Shown here in pieces: positions 56,129-64,000 of a DNA stretch of 64,000 nt. The translations under genes and the position numbers were made by a program. The stretch is from Sophora flavescens (taxonomy: Eukaryota; Streptophyta; Magnoliopsida; Fabales; Fabaceae), in NCBI GenBank assembly GCA_030762895.1, contig CM061065.1:82097607-82161606 (forward strand), read 5' to 3'. The notes below the pieces were generated by a model. The model searched no databases and had not been told where the DNA came from. It saw only the letters and a list, made by a program, of their open reading frames with translations. Every line of letters begins with the position of its first letter. Within the stretch, counting starts at the first letter, position 1.

Positions 56129-57599
56129 TGATGTGCGCTGCGGCGCGCGCGTGCGAATCCGGCAAGTGTACCGGACTGCCGTCAAGTAATAAAAGATATC
56201 GAACCCACAGAGACTGTGTTCCCGAATCACAATGAATTTCGAATCGATTAAGTTCTGGACTTTTTAGAGAGGGTTTTGAAATTGGTTTTTGAATTGAAAG
56301 ATAGATGAGCAGAGAACAATTAAAACAGAAAACAATTGTTTATGGGGTTTTTATCTAAAACGGATTCCTAGGGATTTGGGTTACCTTTGAGGTTGTTTAT
56401 GTTGCTAACTGATTTACCTTTGTTGATTACCGAAATTGCCTTGAAGGCGAGTTTATCCTCTAATAGCTTAAGCTCCCTCTCGGGTTACAAAAGCCGTGCC
56501 CAAATGACCCGACCCCTACTCTCGTGGTAGTCGATCCCAGATTGGACCCTTTGCATTCCGTGACAACTCGTTGCTCCTCAAGGGACAGCTTCTAACTTTC
56601 GTGATTTCAGTCCCAAGTCTGACTTCTATAGGTCCGACACCCAAGTTCACCGCTAGGTTCCTCCTTGAAATGTCTCGGTCATGCAAATAACCTAAGTTAA
56701 CCGCTAGGTTCCTCCTTGGATCATTCACATCTCACAAACTAGTGGCTGCCGGGCTTTACGAGTGAATCACCCTAGAAATCCTAAGTTCACCGCTAGGTTC
56801 CTCCTTAGAACGTCTATGTCACGTAAACAAACGGTTGCCGAAATTTATGAGTGATTAACACACTAGAAATCAGATCTAAAACAATTATGAAATCAACAAT
56901 GGTTTCAACATCAAATTAACATCATTTACATGCCTCGGGCAGAGCCCTAGTCCCTAGAAACTATGCTACTACTCCAGTCTTGCCATGGAGATGACAAGCT
57001 GGGTTGACAACATAATAAAAATCAGAAAAGAGAAGAGAGGAGAAGAGGAGAAGAGATCCTAAATCTATGCCTAGAGTAGTAGCCCCAAAGGTCTCATCTC
57101 TGCCTCTGCCTGGTCCCTTATTTATAGAATTGGGCAGTTAGAGTCCTAATCCAACTCAAATTAGATCCAATTCTGTTACTTCTGAGCCAAGTAATACGCG
57201 TCACGGCCGTGATGGCTATCACGGCCTGGCCGTGACGGATTCTGACTTGTGGTGGTTTTGGGTCACGGCCGTGATGGCTATCACGGCTAGGCCGTGATGA
57301 CTCGACTTGACCTTTGTTCTTTTTCAGTTTTGCTCGATCATGGCCGTGATGGGCATCACGGCTAGGCCGTGATGGGCTCTGTTTGGCTCATTTTCTTCAG
57401 TTTTAAAGCTCCATCTTCATCCAAACTTCATCATGGTTGATCTTGATCAATTTACCCTTGATAACTGCAAAACAACACACGAAAACCGCCTTACCCGTTC
57501 CAAAGGAAAATTAACCTAAAATATAATAAAAATATGCCTAAACTACATGAAAATGCATGCAAAATGATGGACAAAGATGAGGTGGAATCACACTCATCA
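56129..57599 (-). repeat. Left (3') LTR of the non-autonomous Athila-type element
   Basis: 1471 bp. A minus-strand TATA box (TTCTATAAATAAGGG) lies at about 57115-57129. The palindromic modules at 57201-57374 are upstream of it in transcription order, in U3. The next bases (57600-57619, on minus GTTTTAAGCTTGGGGTGATT) form the polypurine-like tract. Confidence 0.93.
57201..57374. repeat. Palindromic modules in the left LTR
   Basis: Three paired modules, each made of the perfect 12-bp palindrome TCACGGCCGTGA (one copy starts TCATGG) and, after 6-8 bp, an inverted repeat ATCACGGCTAGGCCGTGAT (8-bp arms with a 3-base loop; the first reads CCTGGCCGTGA). Spacing between pairs is about 60-75 bp. Confidence 0.9.
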
Positions 57600-59441
57600 A
57601 ATCACCCCAAGCTTAAAACTTTGCTTGTCCTCAAGCAATTACTCAGGCCATAAGATATAAATCATTCAAAGCATGGATAGTGAACCAAGAACCCTAGAAG
57701 CTAATCCAAGTAATAGGCATTTTTAATAAGCACTCAAGAGATAATCAATTTCTAGTCCAATTAGAAGCTTAGTTTTTTTTTTTTTCAAGTTCATGTCCTC
57801 ACTGATTTGGGCACTCATCTCACCTCACTCAAGTGTTTTAGGGTTTATGACAATTCACTCCATTTCCTCAAGGAAAGTATTTTACCATAGGCTTGACCAT
57901 TAACCAAATCTCCACTTTATTAATGAAAACACTTAAGAATCAAGAGGTCTTTTCCTTTGGTTGTAATGTGGCCATCGGATTTATTGTAAGGTGGGAAAAT
58001 CAAAGAAAGGGAATTTCAAGAAGGCTAGACAGATTATCAAACATTACAAAGTATGACACCTTCTAAAATACCTTTTGAGGGCTTTGATTTACTTTTTCCA
58101 CCTTTCTTCTTTTTTTCTCTTTTTTTTTCTTTTTTTTTTCATTTCTCACTTTCTTTGTCATCCCCTTCTCCATTTTTTTCTGTTTATTTCATTTTTATTT
58201 GTTTGGAGAAGGGGAGATTTATAGCTCAAGAGAAATTACTTTCTAGCTTCTTCTTCCCATACTTTTTCCAACTACCAATTACCCTTTTTGTAGTACTTTA
58301 AAAGGTGCCATACCAAGCATTATTTATCAAATCAATTCATGGTACCAAGAAAAGTATTTTTTCTCTTTAGGCTCAAAATTGGGCAACTAAGGGGTAGCAT
58401 TTATTATTCAAAGCTCGGGAGGCCGGAAAAATACCTAGAGCCTCAATCATTTCTAAAAATGCTTTCAAAAATTTTTAAGTTTTGAAATGGTTTCAAGTCA
58501 AGTTCTAGAAAATACAGTCCAAGAGGAATTACAACACTCTAGCATAAGAAATGGGGTAGATTTAGTGAATACCCCTTTTGGCTCAAAATCTTACATTTAG
58601 TAGTTCAAAAATCAGTGAGGTACACAAGTTTAAGGAACCACATGCTAATTATCAACTATCAAATGATTATCTCAAGAATTTTTATTTTTAGCCATATCAC
58701 AAGAATAATGAAAAATTGGGTTCAAAATTCACTATCTCAATTCATTTGGCTCCAAGTTCTCACAATCGGATGCATGTTCTAAGTGGGGGGCAATCTAGAG
58801 AATGTGATCATACCAATCTATGCCTATGTGAATGCAATATGAATGCAACAATGCAAATGCAAAAATAAATACCCCTACCCCAAGCTTGATTACTTACATT
58901 GTCTCCAATGTAAATAATCAAGTCGGAGAGAAGAGAAAAATTGGAACAACTTACCGAGTCGGTAGCGGGTGTTGGCTTCACATTCCAGTCAAAACTTGGG
59001 TAGAAATAGTATCACGGCCGTGAGGCTCATCACGGCTAGGCCGTGATCGTTTCTGGTCCTCAGGAGTTGCCCTGTCACGGCCGTGATCTACATCACGGCT
59101 AGGCCGTGATGCTCTCTGATCTTGGCATCCTATTCATCACGCCCGTGATGGTTGTCACGGTTAGGCCGTGTTCCTTTCTGTGCTTTTGTTTAGTTCATCA
59201 CGGCCGTGACCACTGTCACGGCCAGGGCGTGATGGCCTCTGACTTTATCTTTTTCATTGCTCTTCTTCTCTTTCTCAACCTGAAAACACTAGACAAACCT
59301 ATTAATGATATTTTTGCCTCTTGATCTTCTCAAATTATTCAAGAGGTTAATTCAAAAACAAAAGGAAAAAGGGAAAGAAAACTTGGGTTGCCTCCCAAGA
59401 AGCGCTTATTTATGGTCTTAAGCTTGACCAAACTTCCTTGA
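57600..59441 (-). other. 3' untranslated region of the non-autonomous element
   Basis: No gene is supported. It contains a T/C-rich tract at 58100-58200 and four further palindromic modules of the LTR type at 59011-59235. The minus-strand sequence after the gag-protease stop includes CTTGGGAGGCAACCCAAG near 59388-59405, a short palindrome common in Athila 3' regions (from memory). The 82-codon ORF at 58053-58301 is low-complexity translation of the T-rich tract. Confidence 0.7.
59011..59235. repeat. Palindromic modules in the internal 3' region
   Basis: Four pairs of ATCACGGCCGTGA-like and ATCACGGCTAGGCCGTGAT-like elements, each pair about 40 bp, spaced 55-70 bp. They match the LTR modules in design but differ in the spacers, which suggests repeated copying of the module within the element. 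Confidence 0.88.
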
Positions 59442-61739
59442 TCAGCCAACCTGGTCGGCTGGGCGTAGAAGTGCAGGAACACTTCTTTTCCATGGAGCTC
59501 CTTCAAATAGCCGTTTCTGCTCATACGGCCAGTAACGCTTCCGCTTTGCTCTTTTCTCTCGGAGCTTCCTAGCCTTCCTTCCTCCCGGCGGAAGTATTGT
59601 TTCTGCATGGACAGCAACTCCAACTTCACCACTGCTGGGTGCATCATTAGCCCTGCAAATCTTTGGGGTTGCTTCCATGCTAAGTTCTTTCTCTACCGCT
59701 GGAGTCTTTACATCAATTCTGCACACATGGCTCTCAAAAGGAGGGTTGTTACAAGAGTTAATCAACTGAAAATTTACCCTACCTTCCTCTACATTTAGAG
59801 AGAGTTTGCCATTCCTTACATCTATTAATGCTCCAGCGGTTGCCAAGAATGGCCTTCCTAAAATGATGGGGAATTTAGAATTCCCTTTCATGTCCAATAC
59901 CAGGAAGTCGGTAGGGATGAGAATTTTCCCTACCTTTACAGGAACATTCTCTAGTATGCCTAGAGGAGTCCTAGTTGAGCCATCCGCAATTTGTAAGGGG
60001 AATTTGAATGGTCTCAACTCTTTGCTTCCCAACCTTTCCATGATAGTGAGGGACATTAAGCTCGCACTAGCCCCTAGGTCACATAAGGCTTGGTCAATTT
60101 GCACTTGTTCAATCGAGCAAGCGATGGAGAAACTACCTGGGTCTTTCAGTTTAGTAGGCATTTTAGTCTCCATATCTACTTGCTTTTTCCTAACCAACCT
60201 CTGTGGGAAAGGTATCGGGGGTTGGTACGGTGGTGGAGGGACATATTTCGGTTCTGGCTCTTCTTTTTCGTTCGTGTCCTCCTCCGGTTCCACGTCCATT
60301 TCAGCTACCCCCACCCCAAGCTTATCATCCCTCAAGTGTATGACATTGCAATGCTCATTGGGATTTGCTTCGGGTTGCCCTGGGAATGTATCCTTGGGTC
60401 TCGAGTACGTGCCGGCTTGTTGGGCAATCTGGGTTTCTAGCATCTTGCTATGAGTGGCTAAGTGGTCTACCTTAGATGCTAGCTCCTTTATTGCCTCATT
60501 CTGCTGAGCTTGAGTGGCAACAAAGTTTTCCATGAGAGACTCGAGCTTAGATTTTTGAACTTGAGGATACCCCGGTGCTGCTCTCTTATTACCTTGACCC
60601 TCTTGGAACTCATGATTAAGTGTGTTGCTGTAGTTGCCGTAGGAGAGGTAAGGGTTGTTCCTTCTTTGGTTGTAGGGATTTGGGGGAGCATAGTTGGGCA
60701 GCTTCGGGTTCGTATCATAGTAGTTGTTACAAGAGTTCACTTGCTCACCCGAAGCGCCGGATCCATGTGGGCATCCCATCATGTCATGTCCCTGCATTCC
60801 ACAAATCTCACAAACAAGGTTAGTAGCACCTATTGCACTCACATTAGCTCTTTCAATCTTATCTAATCTTTTATTTAGTGAGTCAAATTTAGACATAATC
60901 AGATCAATGCTACTTACTTCAAACTTACCCCCCGAAATCTTGTTCGGGTTATTACCTCTTTCGGATCCCCATTGGTGGTAGTTGGTGGCGACATTCTCGA
61001 TGATGTTGAATGCCTCAGTGAGAGGCCTATTCATAAATGCTCCACCGGCTGCAGAATCTAGTGACACCTTCGAAGAGTAGTCTAATCCGTTATAGAAGGT
61101 GTGCACTATTAACCACCTCTCGAGTCCGTGATGTGGGCACGACTCCAGCAGTCCCTTGTATCGATCCCAAGCTTCCGATAATGATTCTCCGTCTTTTTGG
61201 AAGAAGCCGGTGATCTGGGTCCTTATGTAGGCCGTCTTGGATGGAGGGAAGAATTTCTCTAAGAACGCCTGCTCCAATTGGTCCCAAGTAGTCAAAGTGT
61301 TAGCGGGAATTTGCTTAAGCCAGGCCTTCGCCTTTCCAGTGAGAGATGAGGGGAACAGTCTCAAACGTACAACATCGACTGAGGCTCCATTAATCCGGAT
61401 TGCATCGGTGAACTCTAAAAATGTCTCTATGTGATCGGTCGGGTCCTCCGAAGGCAATCCTCCGAATTGATGTTGCCTAATCATGTTGATTAGCATGGGC
61501 GGTATGGTATAGTTTTCCACCTCAATCTCTGGCCTTGCAATCCCAGTTCGCAAGCTTCTCGCATTTGGGGCTGCGTAGTCCTTCAAAGGCTTTGTATCCG
61601 GTTGATTCGCCATGAATGGAAAGGGACTCAACCTTTCTTCCTCTCTTTGTAGTCTTCTACGTCGGTGGAAGGTCCTCTCGATCTCCGGATCAATCTCACT
61701 AAGGCTCCCAAGACTTAGAGATCTTTGCATATAACACAC
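59442..61739 (-). CDS. Gag-protease polyprotein of the non-autonomous Athila-type element, intact (765 aa)
   Basis: This is an uninterrupted ORF. The start shows DPEIERTFHRRRRLQRE, typical of plant Athila Gag; the second Met (residue 4) could also serve. The retrotransposon gag (capsid) domain covers about residues 75-260, with EDPTDHIETFLEF, RLRLFPSSLTGKAKAWL and QAFLEKFFPPSKT. A CCHC knuckle, CEICGMQGHDMMGC, is near 320. An aspartic protease lies at about 545-660, with catalytic ALCDLGASASLMSL and ILGRPFLATAGALIDVRNG. A basic C-terminus (GRKARKLREKRAKRKRYW) follows and then a stop; RT should begin here but does not. It would form particles in the cytoplasm and cut its own Gag. Coding capacity looks preserved, so it may be expressed. 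Confidence 0.93.
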   Translation of the reverse strand: MCYMQRSLSLGSLSEIDPEIERTFHRRRRLQREEERLSPFPFMANQPDTKPLKDYAAPNARSLRTGIARPEIEVENYTIPPMLINMIRQHQFGGLPSEDPTDHIETFLEFTDAIRINGASVDVVRLRLFPSSLTGKAKAWLKQIPANTLTTWDQLEQAFLEKFFPPSKTAYIRTQITGFFQKDGESLSEAWDRYKGLLESCPHHGLERWLIVHTFYNGLDYSSKVSLDSAAGGAFMNRPLTEAFNIIENVATNYHQWGSERGNNPNKISGGKFEVSSIDLIMSKFDSLNKRLDKIERANVSAIGATNLVCEICGMQGHDMMGCPHGSGASGEQVNSCNNYYDTNPKLPNYAPPNPYNQRRNNPYLSYGNYSNTLNHEFQEGQGNKRAAPGYPQVQKSKLESLMENFVATQAQQNEAIKELASKVDHLATHSKMLETQIAQQAGTYSRPKDTFPGQPEANPNEHCNVIHLRDDKLGVGVAEMDVEPEEDTNEKEEPEPKYVPPPPYQPPIPFPQRLVRKKQVDMETKMPTKLKDPGSFSIACSIEQVQIDQALCDLGASASLMSLTIMERLGSKELRPFKFPLQIADGSTRTPLGILENVPVKVGKILIPTDFLVLDMKGNSKFPIILGRPFLATAGALIDVRNGKLSLNVEEGRVNFQLINSCNNPPFESHVCRIDVKTPAVEKELSMEATPKICRANDAPSSGEVGVAVHAETILPPGGRKARKLREKRAKRKRYWPYEQKRLFEGAPWKRSVPALLRPADQVG

Positions 61740-61884
61740 AGAGAGATGGATACAATAGAAGGAAAAGAAATTTTTGATTTTTGAATTTTTTTTTTAATTT
61801 TTTAAATTTCAGAAATAAAAATCAAATAAAAAGAAAAGGTCCAGAAAAATCAATTCAAAATTTGAATTGAGATTCGAAAAGGCA

Positions 61885-61905
61885 CAGTCCCCGGCAACGG
61901 CGCCA
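61885..61905 (-). other. Primer binding site (Asp-tRNA type, Athila)
   Basis: On minus it begins TGGCGCCGTTGCCGGGGA, the standard Athila primer site. It lies 6 bp inside the right LTR (61912) and confirms the orientation. Confidence 0.92.
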
Positions 61906-61911
61906 AAAACT

Positions 61912-63408
61912 TGATGTGCGCTGCGGCGCGCGCGTGCGAATCCGGCAAGTGTACCGGACTGCCGTCAAGTAATAAAAGATATCGAACCCACAGAGACTGT
62001 GTTCCCGAATCACAATGAATTTCGAATCGATTAAGTTCTGGACTTTTTAGAGAGGGTTTTGAAATTGGTTTTTGAATTGAAAGATAGATGAGCAGAGAAC
62101 AATTAAAACAGAAAACAATTGTTTATGGGGTTTTTATCTAAAACGGATTCCTAGGGATTTGGGTTACCTTTGAGGTTGTTTATGTTGCTAACTGATTTAC
62201 CTTTGTTGATTACCGAAATTGCCTTGAAGGCGAGTTTATCCTCTAATAGCTTAAGCTCCCTCTCGGGTTACAAAAGCCGTGCCCAATTGACCCGACCCCT
62301 ACTCTCGTGGTAGTCGATCCTAGATTGGACCCTTTGCGTTCCGTGACAACTCGTTGCTCCTCGAGGGACGGCTTCTAACTTTCGTGATTTCAGTCCCAAG
62401 TCTGACTTCTATAGGTCCGACACCCAAGTTCACCGCTAGGTTCCTCCTTGAAATGTCTCGGTCATGCAAATAACCTAAGTTCACCGCTAGGTTCCTCCTT
62501 GGATCATTCACATCTCACAAACTAGTGGCTGCCGGGCTTTACGAGTGAATCACCCTAGAAATCCTAAGTTCACCGCTAGGTTCCTCCTTAGAACGTCTAT
62601 GTCACGTAAACAAACGGTTGCCGAAATTTATGAGTGATTAACACACTAGAAATCAGATCTAAAACAATTATGAAATCAACAATGGTTTCAACATCAAATT
62701 AACATCATTTACATGCCTCGGGCAGAGCCCTAGTCCCTAGAAACTATGCTACTACTCCAGTCTTGCCATGGAGATGACAAGCTGGGTTGACAACATAATA
62801 AAAATCAGAAAAGAGAAGAGAGGAGAAGAGGAGAAGAGATCCTAAATCTATGCCTAGAGTAGTAGCCCCAAAGGTCTCATCTCTGCCTCTGCCTGGTCCC
62901 TTATTTATAGAATTGGGCAGTTAGAGTCCTAATCCAACTCAAATTAGATCCAATTCTGTTACTTCTGAGCCAAGTAATACGCGTCACGGCCGTGATGGCT
63001 ATCACGGCCTGGCCGTGACGGATTCTGACTTGTGGTGGTTTTGGGTCACGGCCGTGATGGCTATCACGGCTAGGCCGTGATGGCTATCACGGCTAGGCCG
63101 TGACAGACTCTGACTTCAGCCTTTGTTCTTTTTCAGTTTTTCTCGATCATGGCCGTGATGGGCATCACGGCTAGGCCGTGATGGGCTCTATTTGGCTCAT
63201 TTTCTTCAGTTTTAAAGCTCCATCTTCATCCAAACTTCATCATGGTTGATCTTGAGCAATTTACCCTTGATAACTGCAAAACAACACACGAAAACCGCCT
63301 TACCCGTTCCAAAGGAAAATTAACCTAAAATCTAATAAAAATATGCCTAAACTACATGAAAATGCATGCAAAATGATGGACAAAGATGAGGTGGAATCAC
63401 ACTCATCA
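61912..63408 (-). repeat. Right (5') LTR of the non-autonomous Athila-type element
   Basis: 1497 bp, nearly identical to 56129-57599. The extra length is an additional GGCTATCACGGCTAGGCCGTGA unit in the module block (62984-63183). A minus-strand TATA box lies at about 62897-62912, and transcription would run towards lower coordinates into gag. Confidence 0.93.
62984..63183. repeat. Palindromic modules in the right LTR
   Basis: The same design as 57201-57374, with one extra inverted-repeat unit at about 63075-63105. This shows that the block changes length by whole half-modules even between LTRs that are otherwise almost identical. Confidence 0.9.
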
Positions 63409-64000
63409 ACAACCACTAAGAAGGAATTACTGGTTGTAGTATTTGCCTTTGAGAAGTTTAGATCTTATCTTGTTGGAACAAAAGTCGTAGTCTATACCGA
63501 CCACTCAGTCATCAAATACTTGATTGACAAGAAGTATGCTAAACCAAGGCTCGTCAGATGGGTGCTATTGCTTCAAGAATTTGACTTGGAAATCATAGAT
63601 AAGAAGGGGGTGGAGAATCAAGTAGCTGATCACCTTTCAATGTTACCAGAGGATGTTGCAGCATCCAGGGGAATAGCCATTGATGAGTCCTTCCATGATG
63701 AACAACTGCTAGCAACGCAAGATGCGGCAACACCATGGTATGCTGATCTGGTTAACTTTTTGGCTAGTGGTGTGGTTCCTCCTGACATGACTTCTCAGCA
63801 AAAGAGGAGATTTTTCCATCAAGAAAAGAAGTATGTCTGAGATGAGCCATACCTATACAAGATGTGCCCAGACAACTTGAATAGAAGATCCGCTGCAGAT
63901 GAAGAATTCCATGATGTACTGAATCAGTGGCATGCTGCAGCATATGGTGGTCACTTTGGTGGCATGAGAACTGTTGCCATGGTACTCCAATCAGGTTTAT
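63409..64000 (+). pseudogene. Athila array, unit C: RNase H end and integrase start (runs off the window)
   Basis: It continues unit C after the insertion: TKKELLVVVFAFEKF, VVYTDHSVIKYLIDKKYAK, GVENQVADHLSMLP, then the integrase start with TPWYADLVNFLASGVVPPD. A TGA at 63838 replaces the tryptophan expected in VWDEPYLYK. The frame continues with MCPDNLNRRSAADEEF and the HAAAYGGHFGG finger to the window end. The first five bases are the target duplication. Confidence 0.9.

Larger units (their letters stand above)
56129..63408 (-). mobile_element. Non-autonomous Athila-type retrotransposon (gag-protease only), 7.28 kb
   Basis: LTRs 56129-57599 and 61912-63408 start TGATGTGCGC and end CACTCATCA on plus. 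The target duplication ACAAC is perfect (56124-56128 and 63409-63413). The primer site at 61885-61905 and the gag-protease ORF at 59442-61739 place it on minus. There is no RT, RNase H or integrase, so it must borrow them. The LTRs differ by only about ten substitutions seen by eye plus one repeat-unit length change, so the insertion is fairly recent, in clear contrast with the decayed array around it. Confidence 0.94.

Noticed and set aside
58053..58301. 82-codon Phe/Ser-rich ORF resembling a membrane protein
   Set aside because: It is a translation of a T/C-rich tract in the untranslated region of the non-autonomous element.
1..64000. CRISPR arrays, bacterial operons, tRNA genes
   Set aside because: The repeats lack regular spacers, and all coding regions are plant retroelement or transposon types. 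No tRNA cloverleaf was recognised.

Overview
This window is intergenic DNA from a flowering plant, probably a eudicot. I found no intact host gene, rRNA, tRNA or CRISPR array. Nearly all of the sequence is transposable elements stacked inside one another. The evidence is diagnostic plant retrotransposon lineages (Tekay/Del-like chromovirus, Tat with a second RNase H, Athila, Copia and a Cassandra-like 5S-bearing terminal repeat) together with CACTA and Mutator-like DNA transposons. The species cannot be told from the sequence.

Layout. 1-5355: the gag start, primer site and 4-kb LTR of a minus-strand Tekay-like chromovirus that runs off the left edge. 5356-8035: a truncated LTR, a decayed chromovirus RNase H/integrase fragment and a partial Tekay-type LTR. 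8036-15566: a candidate LTR of about 1 kb (net) split by a 1.37-kb Mutator-like element (9-bp target duplication) and by a Tekay-type solo LTR (9927-15054, duplication AGGGA). A second solo LTR in the opposite orientation (10901-12940, duplication TATGT) sits inside the first. 15741-29406: a complete but decayed Tat-lineage retrotransposon (duplication GTTTG) with gag, protease, RT, two RNases H and integrase on plus and a long antisense ORF in its 3' part. That antisense ORF is interrupted by a 3.27-kb CACTA transposon (duplication ACA), which carries a small three-exon B3-like gene. 29412-32294: anonymous AT-rich DNA. 32295-33088: a Cassandra-like LTR with a 5S rRNA-like core, then the LTR and primer site of a small element. 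33089-41590: a rearranged minus-strand Copia element with 1.96-kb LTRs.

41591-64000: a head-to-tail array of three Athila-type units with a period of about 6.36 kb (unit A partial, unit B complete, unit C cut by the window end). Each full unit runs: 600-bp spacer with poly(A)- and TATA-like signals, an ORF with a plant-transposon-protein-like domain where a capsid domain is expected, a zinc-knuckle/protease ORF, RT, RNase H, integrase. No recognisable LTR, primer site or polypurine tract separates the units. Unit C was hit by a solo LTR (52387-53753) and by a young non-autonomous Athila-type element (56129-63408, duplication ACAAC) with an intact 765-codon gag-protease ORF and no polymerase.

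The parts most worth checking are the LTR-less Athila array and its gag replacement, the B3-like gene in the CACTA element, GC-rich palindromic modules next to the TATA box in two related LTR families, the antisense ORF of the Tat element with its own TATA-like box, and a Copia junction that a simple insertion cannot produce. All coordinates and homology calls were made by reading the sequence; no database search or alignment was run.
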